Shown: positions 1 to 7,775, counted from the first letter of the stretch. The stretch is 64,000 nucleotides of DNA from Pedobacter sp. PAMC26386 (GCA_014302835.1 CP060294.1:4055067-4119066); one strand, 5' to 3'. The notes: a model not told the origin generated them from the sequence alone. A program made the numbers and translations.

Positions 1-408
1 ACCATTAACTAGTATCGCAAGAATAGTAAAAGCAATAAATACCCATTTTTTAAAAAGTGGCGACATTGGCTTTGTTATCTTAAACAGAGTAGCTTCAGAG
101 AAGAGATTAATACGACAATAAATATATTTATGTAAGCCACTACTGGCAATAGGATCTTTATCACCTGTGATTTTAGTAGTTATATCTTGTATCGTATTCT
201 CTAATTCAGAGTAGTTCAGATCAACATTCAGTTTTTCCAGCAGATGTGATTTAATTTCACTCAGTTCTTTTTTTTGTTTTAGCTGATTAATAATTTCATA
301 GACTATCTTTCCAACATAAAACTGCTTGTCATTAAAGGATAAAAAATATTTCCCATCTGACTTCATATCGACTGTAAGTGTTTCAAGTAATAAATTACCA
401 GGTTTCAT
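1..408 (-). CDS. Partial membrane protein, possible RiPP maturation/export gene (PqqD-like N-terminus)
   Basis: Only the first 136 codons are inside the window; the gene runs off the left edge. The ATG is at 408-406. Residues 1-80 form a soluble region (LLLETLTVDMKSDGKYFLSF, then helical segments), which in size and position could be a PqqD-like winged-helix peptide-recognition domain. Residues 119-136 (FKKWVFIAFTILAILV) are a hydrophobic membrane segment. A small recognition domain followed by membrane segments fits the PqqD-M50 protease or ABC-exporter proteins of RiPP clusters, but that assignment is inference. It lies directly downstream, on the same strand, of six tandem short peptide genes and is probably co-transcribed with them through a stem-loop at 437-472. 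Confidence 0.7.
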   Translation of the reverse strand, partial: MKPGNLLLETLTVDMKSDGKYFLSFNDKQFYVGKIVYEIINQLKQKKELSEIKSHLLEKLNVDLNYSELENTIQDITTKITGDKDPIASSGLHKYIYCRINLFSEATLFKITKPMSPLFKKWVFIAFTILAILVNG

Positions 409-436
409 ATGATTAAATTATGACGGGTGAATAAAT

Positions 437-472
437 ATATCTAAGGAACTATTTTAAAAGCTCCTTAGATAT
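437..472 (-). terminator. Stem-loop between peptide array and downstream gene
   Basis: The arms 437-450 and 459-472 form a 14-bp stem with one mismatch around an 8-nt AT loop. It sits 25 nt after the stop of the last array peptide and about 28 nt before the ATG of the partial membrane gene. On the minus strand no run of T follows directly, so partial attenuation or mRNA 3'-end protection is more likely than full termination. That would keep peptide transcripts more abundant than downstream enzyme transcripts. The fold is seen in the sequence; the function is inferred. Confidence 0.6.
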
Positions 473-497
473 GAATTTTTTGTAGTCGTGAATCATA

Positions 498-656
498 TTA
501 GTTTTCTAAAGCCGATTCAGAATCACATCTGATACTGCCTGATGCTGCATCACCGATCTGAACTGTTTCTAAACGTGCTTCTAATTCTAAAATGTCCAAA
601 CCGTTTTTAAGGTCTTTTACTTCTGCGTTTACTGGTGTTGTATTTTTAGTTGACAT
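498..656 (-). CDS. Predicted RiPP precursor peptide, copy 6 (last transcribed)
   Basis: 52 residues, identical in protein sequence to the other five copies. The N-terminal part (MSTKNTTPVNAEVKDLKNGL) and an acidic amphipathic stretch (LDILELEARLE, residues 20-30) look like a leader. The tail after IGDAA (GSIRCDSESALEN) holds one Cys and several Ser and could be a modified core. This copy differs at the DNA level: it ends in TAA where the others end in TAG, and it carries synonymous changes at Leu20, Ala38 and Ser48. No Gly-Gly cleavage motif is seen. The peptide family was not recognised, so RiPP status is inferred from length, copy number and Ser/Cys tail. Confidence 0.85.
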   Translation of the reverse strand: MSTKNTTPVNAEVKDLKNGLDILELEARLETVQIGDAASGSIRCDSESALEN

Positions 657-721
657 GGTATTTATCTTTTGTATGTTTTGCTTACTCTATTAGGTTTTCA
701 GCTGCCCCTGGTTGATTGCTA

Positions 722-880
722 CTAGTTTTCTAAAGCTGATTCAGAATCACATCTGATACTGCCTGACGCTGCATCACCGATCTGAACTGTTTCTAAACGT
801 GCTTCTAATTCTAAAATGTCTAAACCGTTTTTAAGGTCTTTTACTTCTGCGTTTACTGGTGTTGTATTTTTAGTTGACAT
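722..880 (-). CDS. Predicted RiPP precursor peptide, copy 5
   Basis: A 52-residue peptide identical to its five neighbours. The coding DNA is identical to the copies at 946 and 1394, so these three represent the array's commonest allele. The ATG is preceded on the minus strand by AAAGATAAATACC, with no strong Shine-Dalgarno, as is normal in Bacteroidota. Each copy keeps its own start, stop and leader, so separate translation of every unit is expected rather than a polyprotein. Confidence 0.85.
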   Translation of the reverse strand: MSTKNTTPVNAEVKDLKNGLDILELEARLETVQIGDAASGSIRCDSESALEN

Positions 881-945
881 GGTATTTATCTTTAGTATGT
901 TTCGCTTACTCTATCAGGTTTTCAGCTGCCCCTGGTTGATTGCTA

Positions 946-1104
946 CTAGTTTTCTAAAGCTGATTCAGAATCACATCTGATACTGCCTGACGCTGCATCA
1001 CCGATCTGAACTGTTTCTAAACGTGCTTCTAATTCTAAAATGTCTAAACCGTTTTTAAGGTCTTTTACTTCTGCGTTTACTGGTGTTGTATTTTTAGTTG
1101 ACAT
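946..1104 (-). CDS. Predicted RiPP precursor peptide, copy 4
   Basis: A 52-residue peptide with the same protein sequence as the other copies and the same DNA as the copies at 722 and 1394. The spacer on its stop-codon side is the common type. The single Cys (residue 44) and Ser 39, 41, 46 and 48 are the candidate residues for ring formation or other modification in the tail. Confidence 0.85.
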   Translation of the reverse strand: MSTKNTTPVNAEVKDLKNGLDILELEARLETVQIGDAASGSIRCDSESALEN

Positions 1105-1169
1105 GGTATTTATCTTTAGTATGTTTCGCTTACTCTATCAGGTTTTCAGCTGCCCCTGGTTAATTGCTA

Positions 1170-1328
1170 CTAGTTTTCTAAAGCTGATTCAGAATCACAT
1201 CTGATACTGCCTGATGCTGCATCACCGATCTGAACTGTTTCTAAACGTGCTTCTAATTCTAAAATGTCCAAACCGTTTTTAAGGTCTTTTACTTCTGCGT
1301 TTACTGGTGTTGTATTTTTAGTTGACAT
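1170..1328 (-). CDS. Predicted RiPP precursor peptide, copy 3
   Basis: A 52-residue peptide identical in protein sequence to the rest. At the DNA level it shares the Leu20 (TTG) and Ala38 (GCA) synonymous variants with the copy at 498 but has the common Ser48 codon and a TAG stop. This mixed pattern is direct evidence of exchange between units. Its upstream spacer also matches that of the copy at 498 (ttttgtatgttttgc type). Confidence 0.85.
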   Translation of the reverse strand: MSTKNTTPVNAEVKDLKNGLDILELEARLETVQIGDAASGSIRCDSESALEN

Positions 1329-1393
1329 GGTATTTATCTTTTGTATGTTTTGCTTACTCTATTAGGTTTTCAGCTGCCCCTGGTTGATTGCTA

Positions 1394-1552
1394 CTAGTTT
1401 TCTAAAGCTGATTCAGAATCACATCTGATACTGCCTGACGCTGCATCACCGATCTGAACTGTTTCTAAACGTGCTTCTAATTCTAAAATGTCTAAACCGT
1501 TTTTAAGGTCTTTTACTTCTGCGTTTACTGGTGTTGTATTTTTAGTTGACAT
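1394..1552 (-). CDS. Predicted RiPP precursor peptide, copy 2
   Basis: A 52-residue peptide with the array's common coding allele and a TAG stop. Its upstream spacer is a hybrid: it carries the ttttgtatgttttgc variant near the start codon but the ctatcagg variant further away. Spacer recombination therefore occurred independently of the coding part. Confidence 0.85.
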   Translation of the reverse strand: MSTKNTTPVNAEVKDLKNGLDILELEARLETVQIGDAASGSIRCDSESALEN

Positions 1553-1617
1553 GGTATTTATCTTTTGTATGTTTTGCTTACTCTATCAGGTTTTCAGCTG
1601 CCCCTGGTTGATTGCTA

Positions 1618-1776
1618 CTAGTTTTCTAAAGCTGATTCAGAATCACATCTGATACTGCCTGACGCTGCATCACCGATCTGAACTGTTTCTAAACGTGCTT
1701 CTAATTCTAAAATGTCTAAACCGTTTTTAAGGTCTTTTACTTCTGCGTTTACTGGTGTTGTGTTTTTAGTTGACAT
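1618..1776 (-). CDS. Predicted RiPP precursor peptide, copy 1 (first transcribed)
   Basis: A 52-residue peptide at the promoter-proximal end of the array. It has one private synonymous change (Asn5 AAC instead of AAT) and a private leader variant. Homology with the spacers continues about 53 bp upstream of its ATG and then stops, so the array promoter should lie upstream of 1829. I saw no TAnnTTTG box on the minus strand between 1776 and 2100. Confidence 0.85.
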   Translation of the reverse strand: MSTKNTTPVNAEVKDLKNGLDILELEARLETVQIGDAASGSIRCDSESALEN

Positions 1777-1829
1777 GGTATTTATCTTTAATATGTTTTG
1801 CTTACTCTATTAGGTTTTCAGCTGCCCCT

Positions 1830-2107
1830 CGTTACATCAGCATGTTTTTAAAACTTTCGTTTTTCAATTAATTCCCATCCTTTTGTTAAATCTAAATTAC
1901 TGCCTGAGGTACATTTTCTATATAGTAGTAAACCATCATAATTACCCGAAATACCTATTACTTCTAATCAGTTATCGTGAGTTTCTCATTACTCATGCAC
2001 TTTTGTATTCGAAAAAGACAGCTTATTTTTCTCGATTTCGTTGTATTACGAACAAAAAGATTGAGATAAAATGGGAGTAAATACAATACTCGGGAAATAC
2101 GACACAT
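1830..2107. other. Intergenic region upstream of the peptide array
   Basis: AT-rich sequence that must hold the array promoter if the six units are transcribed from one start. No exact Bacteroidetes -7 box was found on the minus strand. A 65-codon open frame on the plus strand (1883-2080) has no recognisable protein features and is not called. Confidence 0.5.
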
Positions 2108-2196
2108 AAAAAAGGCTGGTCATCTTTGATGTGACCCCCAAAAGTTTTTGTCCAACTTTTTGGGGTCACACCAATTTATGACACAGCCTCCTTTTT
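2108..2196. repeat. Imperfect palindromic element, terminator-like or insertion-sequence-end remnant
   Basis: The core GTGACCCC (2131-2138) pairs with GGGGTCAC (2162-2169), and the flanking A/T runs extend the stem. An outer imperfect repeat pairs aaaaaaggctg (2108-2118) with cagcctcctttttt (about 2184-2196). The GTGACCCC-AAAA-GTTT pattern resembles the terminal inverted repeats of IS3-type elements, but no transposase is nearby. It could be a solo MITE-like element or a strong bidirectional terminator for the gene ending at 2228. Confidence 0.55.
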
Positions 2197-2227
2197 ATAG
2201 GTATACAGTAAAAACTATCAAATATTT

Positions 2228-3241
2228 TTAAAAACTTAAACAGACCTTACCAAAATGCGAGGCCTGTTCAAGCGATGTCAAAGCCTCTCTTGCTTGTTCA
2301 AAAGAATATACCTGATCTATTACAGGATGCATCTTATTGACTGCTATTGCTTTATTCATCCGGGTAAACATAGATTTAGAACCAACCTCTATCCCTTGAA
2401 GTCTGATTTGTTTAGACATAATTTTAGCCGTATTAATCTCGCCACTCAGTCCATCAATTAAACCGATCACAGCAATTGTTCCATCTACAGCGACTACGTC
2501 GATAGATTTATTAATATGACTGCTTCCTACAACCTCTACTACATGGTTGACACCAATCCCGCTTGTCATTTCCAGCACCTCCTTTTCCCAGTCCGGTACC
2601 TTTTTATAATTAATCAAATGTTTTACACCTAACTGTTTAGTGTGTTCCAGTTTTTCTTCACTACCAGATAACAAAATAACCTCTGCCCCTGCCATTAAAG
2701 CAAATTGAGCAGAAAATAACGAGACTCCGCCAGTACCTTGAATCAGGACAGTATTTCCTGGTTTTATTTGTCCGGCTTCTATCAGACCATGCCAGGCAGT
2801 AAGTGCTGCACAAGGAAGTGTTGCCGCCTCTTCATTACTCAGGAACGCCGGCACACTAATTAGCTCATTTTCATTGAAAACCGCATATTCCTGTAATAGA
2901 CCATCCCTTAATTTCCCTCCTAATGAATTCAGCAATTTCTCTGGTGTTATTTTCCCTTCAATCCATCCCGGCAAAAAAAGGCCAGCGACCCTGTCATTCG
3001 TCTGAAAAGCTGTCACTTCAGTCCCTGTTTCTACAACGGTCCCTACGCCATCTGAAAGGGGAATTCTCCCAATTGGGGGTTTCCAATTCCCAAAGCCTTT
3101 AACCACTAAGAGATCTCTGAAATTAAGAGATACTGCCTTAATCTTAACCAATACCTCGCGTGGTAAAAGTTTAGGGTAATCCTTTTCAACTAAGGTCAGA
3201 GATGCAATACTATAGTCTTCAGTAATTCGATATGCTTTCAT
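2228..3241 (-). CDS. NAD(P)-dependent alcohol dehydrogenase/quinone reductase-like (MDR superfamily)
   Basis: 337 residues with the medium-chain dehydrogenase layout. A GroES-like domain occupies residues 1-130 (VSLNFRDLLVVKGFG) and a Rossmann domain follows (VLIQGTGGVSLFSAQFA, about 165-180). The SLNFRDLL and LPCAALTAWHGL motifs are typical of zinc-independent quinone-oxidoreductase-like members, and no Cys/His zinc pattern of classical alcohol dehydrogenases is evident. The substrate cannot be told. It is divergent from an HxlR regulator 104 bp away, a pairing common for redox- or electrophile-responsive oxidoreductases, so that regulator probably controls it. Confidence 0.85.
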   Translation of the reverse strand: MKAYRITEDYSIASLTLVEKDYPKLLPREVLVKIKAVSLNFRDLLVVKGFGNWKPPIGRIPLSDGVGTVVETGTEVTAFQTNDRVAGLFLPGWIEGKITPEKLLNSLGGKLRDGLLQEYAVFNENELISVPAFLSNEEAATLPCAALTAWHGLIEAGQIKPGNTVLIQGTGGVSLFSAQFALMAGAEVILLSGSEEKLEHTKQLGVKHLINYKKVPDWEKEVLEMTSGIGVNHVVEVVGSSHINKSIDVVAVDGTIAVIGLIDGLSGEINTAKIMSKQIRLQGIEVGSKSMFTRMNKAIAVNKMHPVIDQVYSFEQAREALTSLEQASHFGKVCLSF

Positions 3242-3345
3242 GTTTAATCCTTTTTAATGGAGAATAAATGTAATTTAGACCACAAATTAACACTTAATCC
3301 AGCTATGTCACAGCACATTGCCCATTATGAGTTACTCCTAAATAA

Positions 3346-3744
3346 ATGAGTATGAGTCAAAAAAAAATAAATTCAACGAATGCAGTCAATGAACTTTATC
3401 TGGACGAAAGATGCACGTTGAACAAGGTTCTGAAGATTATAGGTAAAAGATGGGTCGCTGAAATTCTAATCCTTATCGAACAGGATATCTCCCGCTTTTC
3501 ACGATTAAAGGAATGTTTAAATGGAATCTCAGATAATGTATTGTCATCAGTTCTGAACGAACTGGTGAAATCGGAACTGGTAAAAAAAGAGATCTTTCAG
3601 CAAATCCCCTTGAAAGTAGAATACTATATCACTCCAGGCGGAGCAGATCTGACAGCTGTCATGCACCAGCTTTGTAATTGGGGCAAACAGCATATTCCAT
3701 ATGAGATCAGGATACAGCCTACAAAAAAAGGCCCAACCATCTAA
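3346..3744 (+). CDS. HxlR family transcriptional regulator
   Basis: 132 residues, the usual size for the family. It has the HxlR signature: a Cys near the N-terminus (ERCTLNKVLKIIGKRWVAEI) followed by a winged helix (FSRLKECLNGISDNVLSSVL) and wing (YYITPGGADLTAVMHQLCNW). The Cys may sense electrophiles or oxidants, as known for some members. A second ATG lies two codons in. The gene is divergent from the MDR oxidoreductase at 2228-3241, its likely target, and the shared 104-bp intergenic region would hold the operator. Confidence 0.9.
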   Translation: MSMSQKKINSTNAVNELYLDERCTLNKVLKIIGKRWVAEILILIEQDISRFSRLKECLNGISDNVLSSVLNELVKSELVKKEIFQQIPLKVEYYITPGGADLTAVMHQLCNWGKQHIPYEIRIQPTKKGPTI

Positions 3745-3778
3745 TGATAGCTGAGCCTTCTGTTTCTTAATATTTTAT
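3740..3778. terminator. Possible bidirectional terminator between hxlR-type gene and accA
   Basis: Between the two convergent genes there is an imperfect hairpin (a AAAAAGGCC-type arm at about 3725-3740 with the partner GAGCCTTCTGTTT at about 3752-3765) around TCTAATGAT. T-rich sequence follows. The 5' arm overlaps the end of the regulator gene. The pairing is imperfect. Confidence 0.3.
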
Positions 3779-4741
3779 TTATTCAACCACTACGCCCATC
3801 GCGCAGAATTTGTCAATTCGATTAGAGATCATCTTTTCAGTTTTCTCTTTGCCCAATGCTTTGATATCCTTCAGGATCTGAACTTTCAGTGTTTCTGCCA
3901 TGACAGCAGGATTCTGATGCGCTCCTCCAAGTGGTTCTTTAATCACACCGTCAATCAGTTTATTCTTTAACATATCTTTCGAAGTCAACTTCAAACACTC
4001 TGCCGCTTTCTCTTTAAAGTCCCAGCTACGCCATAAAATAGACGAGCAGGATTCCGGGGAAATTACAGAATACCAGGTATGCTCCAGCATATATACTTTG
4101 TCGCCGATACCGATACCCAATGCACCGCCTGATGCACCTTCACCAATGATCAAACAAATAATAGGTACTTTCAATACAGACATTTCCATCAGATTTCTGG
4201 CAATAGCCTCACCCTGTCCACGTTCTTCTGCCTCAATACCAGGATAAGCACCCATCGTATCAATGAAAGATATAACCGGTTTGTTGAATTTTTCTGCAAG
4301 ACGCATTAATCTCAAAGCTTTACGATAGCCTTCCGGATTAGCCATTCCGAAATTACGGTACTGGCGCTCTTTGGTATTTTTACCTTTTTGATGACCGATG
4401 ATCATGACTGTTTCACCACCAATAGTAGCAAAACCTCCAATAATAGCTTTATCATCTTTTACTGTACGGTCACCGTGCAATTCAATAAAATCGTCACAGA
4501 TCATGCCAATATAGTCCAGCGTCTGTGGCCGTTCTGGATGACGTGACAATTGTACTTCCTGCCAGCCAGTAAGGCTTGCATAAAGTGCGTTCTGCGTTTT
4601 AGACAGCTTATCTTCAAGCTCAATCAGTGTAGCAGACATATCTACTTTTGTTTTATCAGCAACCTGTTTAACCTTTTCAATTTGCTGCATCAATTCAGCA
4701 ATAGGTTTTTCAAAATCAAATGACGTTTTTATCTGTTCCAT
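3779..4741 (-). CDS. accA: Acetyl-CoA carboxylase carboxyltransferase subunit alpha
   Basis: 320 residues, full length for AccA. The N-terminal coiled-coil region (FDFEKPIAELMQQIEKVKQV) is followed by the carboxyltransferase domain with GDRTVKDDKAIIGGFATIGG, RNFGMANPEGYRKALRLM, FIDTMGAYPG and EGASGGALGIGIGD (the CoA/oxyanion region). With AccD it transfers carboxyl from biotin to acetyl-CoA in the first step of fatty acid synthesis. It is cytoplasmic. It lies 28 bp downstream of the S10 peptidase gene and is probably co-transcribed with it, although the functions are unrelated. Confidence 0.96.
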   Translation of the reverse strand: MEQIKTSFDFEKPIAELMQQIEKVKQVADKTKVDMSATLIELEDKLSKTQNALYASLTGWQEVQLSRHPERPQTLDYIGMICDDFIELHGDRTVKDDKAIIGGFATIGGETVMIIGHQKGKNTKERQYRNFGMANPEGYRKALRLMRLAEKFNKPVISFIDTMGAYPGIEAEERGQGEAIARNLMEMSVLKVPIICLIIGEGASGGALGIGIGDKVYMLEHTWYSVISPESCSSILWRSWDFKEKAAECLKLTSKDMLKNKLIDGVIKEPLGGAHQNPAVMAETLKVQILKDIKALGKEKTEKMISNRIDKFCAMGVVVE

Positions 4742-4769
4742 AAGTGGGCGGTAAAAATAGGTATTTTAT

Positions 4770-6317
4770 TTAAAACTTCGCAGCTACTCCGGCTTTAGGT
4801 GAAGATTTCTTAATAAAATCTCTAAGATCCTCATTCCCCTTCTGCAAATCTGCACTTCTTAAATACATCATATGGCCACTTTCATAGCCTGCCCAGCTCA
4901 TTCTATCTTTTAATTTACCTCCCGGATCCATTTGCCACATACTATATTTTGCATTAAAATAATCACATGCACCATCAAAATAACCAGATTGCACAAATAA
5001 ATGAAGCGAAGGATTTTGTGCCATTGCATCGCGTAAATTCTCTGCAGTACGATTTCCAGTATTATCCCAAGGATGAACAGACCCAAACATATTATATTTC
5101 AGATCAGTTTTATAATTGAGTTCATTACGGATATACATATTAATTGCGGGTGTAAAAGAATGTAACCAAGAACTCAGTTCTGCATTATAATCTGGTCCAT
5201 CTCCAGCATCTTGTTTGTCCATACCACGATATCTGGAGTCCAGTCTGCCTATCGTGAACCCTTTGTCACGCAGTAATTCCTTCCAGAAAAAACTTTCCGG
5301 GACATCCAGATTATGCTGTAGAATCGTCTTTTCACTAATCCCTGAATAGGTTGCCATTTTTGCAGCCATCAACTTTTTTTGTTCCTCGCTGAGCTGACTT
5401 CCTTTCGCTAATGCAGGAATCAGTTCATTCATCGTAAATTGCTCCACTTCTGGTAGCAGCGCATTTAAAGCCCTCCCTTGCAGTTCAGGTTTCAGGGCCT
5501 TGTGATACCATGCTGTAGCAGCAAAATAGGGCAGACGTAAAGCTGCAGAAAGCGCATCTCCTCTTTCTATCCCCAATGTAGTGGGCGATACCAATACTAC
5601 TCCATTTAAATACATCCATTGTGAATTCTGCAATTCCAGTGCTAAGCCCGAAACACGTGTCGTGCCATAACTTTCTCCAATCAGAAACTTAGGGGAACCC
5701 CAGCGATTATTACGGGTTACAAAGGTATTGATCCATTCTGCCAGGTATTTAATATCAGCATTTACACCAAAAAACTTGTTACCAGGGATATCTTTATTAA
5801 TGGGTCTTGAATAACCTGTATTAACAGGATCTATATAGACAATGTCTGCAACGTCCAATATGGACGCCTTATTCTCTTTATATCCATAAGGCTGAACCGG
5901 ATATCCTTCATCATCAATATTTAAAAGTACAGGACCCGTATAAGCGATATGCATCCATACCGAAGCAGATCCCGGTCCTCCGTTAAAAGAGATCACCAAG
6001 GGTCTGTTGCTCCTGTCTTTAACATCTGTTCTTTCATAATAAGTATAAAACAGACCGGCAATAGCTTTACCATTCTCATCCCAGACAGGTAAAGTACCAG
6101 TAACCGCTTTATAAGGAACCCGCTGTCCTTTGATGGTAACCTGATGCTGGGTAACAACCGTGCTTTCAGTAACGATTTTACGAGAGTTTACTTCTTCATT
6201 TACTGAAGTATCAGCTTTCTTAGTGCTGGGAACGGATTTGATAGGCTGCATTTTCTGCGCATTTGCCATAGGACAAGTACCTAATCCAGCCAGGATTAAC
6301 GTATAAAATAGCTTCAT
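4770..6317 (-). CDS. Secreted serine carboxypeptidase-like protein (peptidase family S10)
   Basis: 515 residues with an N-terminal signal peptide (MKLFYTLILAGLGTCPMANA). S10 hallmarks are present: the oxyanion segment FNGGPGSASVWMHIAYTGP (about 111-129), the nucleophile motif GESYGTTRVSG with Ser216, a likely catalytic Asp in SGYFDGACDYF, and His in GYESGHMMYL near the C-terminus. It should remove C-terminal residues from peptides in the periplasm or outside the cell. A -7-like box (TATTTTTG, minus strand 6356-6349) lies 32 bp upstream of the start. Confidence 0.9.
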   Translation of the reverse strand: MKLFYTLILAGLGTCPMANAQKMQPIKSVPSTKKADTSVNEEVNSRKIVTESTVVTQHQVTIKGQRVPYKAVTGTLPVWDENGKAIAGLFYTYYERTDVKDRSNRPLVISFNGGPGSASVWMHIAYTGPVLLNIDDEGYPVQPYGYKENKASILDVADIVYIDPVNTGYSRPINKDIPGNKFFGVNADIKYLAEWINTFVTRNNRWGSPKFLIGESYGTTRVSGLALELQNSQWMYLNGVVLVSPTTLGIERGDALSAALRLPYFAATAWYHKALKPELQGRALNALLPEVEQFTMNELIPALAKGSQLSEEQKKLMAAKMATYSGISEKTILQHNLDVPESFFWKELLRDKGFTIGRLDSRYRGMDKQDAGDGPDYNAELSSWLHSFTPAINMYIRNELNYKTDLKYNMFGSVHPWDNTGNRTAENLRDAMAQNPSLHLFVQSGYFDGACDYFNAKYSMWQMDPGGKLKDRMSWAGYESGHMMYLRSADLQKGNEDLRDFIKKSSPKAGVAAKF

Positions 6318-6348
6318 TTCAAGAGGGGGTGTTTAGGTCCCTAAATAT

Positions 6349-6356
6349 CAAAAATA
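6349..6356 (-). promoter_or_regulatory. -7 box for the S10 peptidase gene
   Basis: On the minus strand this reads TATTTTTG, an exact TAnnTTTG Bacteroidetes -7 element, 32 bp before the ATG at 6317. No clear TTG -33 element was found at the expected distance. Confidence 0.45.
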
Positions 6357-6425
6357 AGATCCTCATATTTCATAATCCCTTAAAAATGTTACTCTTCCGT
6401 GTTGTAGCATTTTTAATGCTATCCT

Positions 6426-7775
6426 CTATTTTTCTTTAACCCCTTGTATATATAAGACAGAGATAGCACCCAAAATCATGAATATACCAGCAAGTACAAT
6501 TGCATAGATGGCTTCACCGTGGTAAAAATGCTTCACAATCAAACCGCCAAAGACACCGTTAACAATTTGCGGCATGGTGATAAAAAAGTTAAATATACCC
6601 ATGTAAACGCCCATTTTACGCGCAGGTATCGCGCTCGACAAGATTGCATAAGGCATAGAAAGAATACTTCCCCAGGCCAGGCCGATACCGATCATAGAAT
6701 AGATCAGGTGGTCCGGATTACTGATAAAATAAATAGACAGTAAGCCTGCTCCTCCTGCAAGTAAAGAAAAAGCATGCGCCATTTTACGGCTGGTTAATCT
6801 GGCAATTGAAGGTAAAATCAATGCATAAATGGCAGATACACCGTTATAGACCCCAAATAAAATACCTACCCAATTCCCTGCATCGGCAAATTTAACTGAA
6901 GAAGTATCACCCGGAAGCACTTTATAAATATGCTGAGCGATGGCAGGCGTCGTAAATACCCACATAGAAAACAGGGCAAACCAGGAGAAAAACTGAACCA
7001 GCCCCAATTGTTTCATAGTTAAAGGCATTTTCGAAAAATCAGACAGGATAGACAATATTCCTTCTTTTTCGTCTATTTCCGGTTCCGCAGCATGGTATAA
7101 AGCCATTTCTTCCGGCGGATATTCTTTTGTAGTCAGTACCGTCCATAAGATGGTCAGCAATAAAATCGCAGCACCGGCATAAAACGAATAAATTACGTTG
7201 TGCGGAACCTGTCCGGCCGCCGCAACTTTAGAAGCACCCAGATATTCAGAAAAGATATAAGGCAGCCAGGAACCCGATATTGCACCTGCTCCTATTAAAA
7301 AGGTCTGCATAGAAAAACCAAAACTCCTTTGGCTTTCGGGTAATTTATCTCCAACTAAAGCTCTAAAAGGCTCCATTGCAACATTAATAGAAGCGTCCAT
7401 GATCATCAGCATTCCTGCTCCAATAATTATGGGCGGTAGAAAACTGGCCATCGCCCCTGCATTAGGCATCAGAATTAAAGCTATAGCCGTTAATATTGCT
7501 CCAATCAAAAAATAAGGTCTCCTTCTTCCAAAACGGTTCCAGGTTTTATCACTGTAATATCCAATAATTGGCTGCACAATCATTCCTGTCAAAGGGGCTG
7601 CCAGCCAGAAAAGAGAAAGATGTTCAACATCTGCACCAAAAGTTTGCAGAATCCTTGATGCATTTCCATTCTGCAGGGCGAAACCAAACTGGATACCGAA
7701 AAAGCCTGCACTCATATTAAAAATTTGTGCATTCGACAATCTGGGTTTGGAGGCAGCTACTTTATTTTGTTCCAT
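6426..7775 (-). CDS. MFS transporter, SLC45-like, probable maltose/oligosaccharide importer
   Basis: 449 residues, with about 12 hydrophobic segments and the MFS loop motif GYYSDKTWNRFGRRRPYF (about 72-89) typical of the GPH/SLC45-like sugar transporters. It is last in the starch locus, 50 bp downstream of a GH13 gene. It is the only inner-membrane transporter of the locus, so it probably moves maltose or short maltodextrins from periplasm to cytoplasm, where the GH65 phosphorylase acts. The substrate is inferred from context. Confidence 0.88.
   Translation of the reverse strand: MEQNKVAASKPRLSNAQIFNMSAGFFGIQFGFALQNGNASRILQTFGADVEHLSLFWLAAPLTGMIVQPIIGYYSDKTWNRFGRRRPYFLIGAILTAIALILMPNAGAMASFLPPIIIGAGMLMIMDASINVAMEPFRALVGDKLPESQRSFGFSMQTFLIGAGAISGSWLPYIFSEYLGASKVAAAGQVPHNVIYSFYAGAAILLLTILWTVLTTKEYPPEEMALYHAAEPEIDEKEGILSILSDFSKMPLTMKQLGLVQFFSWFALFSMWVFTTPAIAQHIYKVLPGDTSSVKFADAGNWVGILFGVYNGVSAIYALILPSIARLTSRKMAHAFSLLAGGAGLLSIYFISNPDHLIYSMIGIGLAWGSILSMPYAILSSAIPARKMGVYMGIFNFFITMPQIVNGVFGGLIVKHFYHGEAIYAIVLAGIFMILGAISVLYIQGVKEK

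Larger units (their letters stand above)
498..1829 (-). repeat. Six-unit tandem array, 224-bp period, each unit one peptide gene plus leader
   Basis: Stop codons recur at 498, 722, 946, 1170, 1394 and 1618, exactly 224 bp apart. Each unit is a 159-bp gene and a 65-bp spacer. Homology upstream of the first gene ends at about 1829. Units differ at only a few positions. Variants in genes and spacers are shuffled between units (for example 1170 and 498 share two alleles but differ at a third), which suggests unequal crossing-over or gene conversion. It is not a CRISPR array, because the units are long, coding and have no unique spacers. Confidence 0.95.

Noticed and set aside
498..1829. CRISPR-like tandem repeats
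   Set aside because: Units are 224 bp, coding and nearly identical throughout. There are no short repeats with unique spacers.
1883..2080. 65-codon open frame on the plus strand
   Set aside because: Very hydrophobic AT-rich translation with no family resemblance, and it lies in the likely promoter region of the peptide array.
6405..6421. Hairpin TAGCATT-TTT-AATGCTA after the MFS gene
   Set aside because: The stem is short and AT-rich without a T-tract on the transcribed strand, so it was not called as a terminator.
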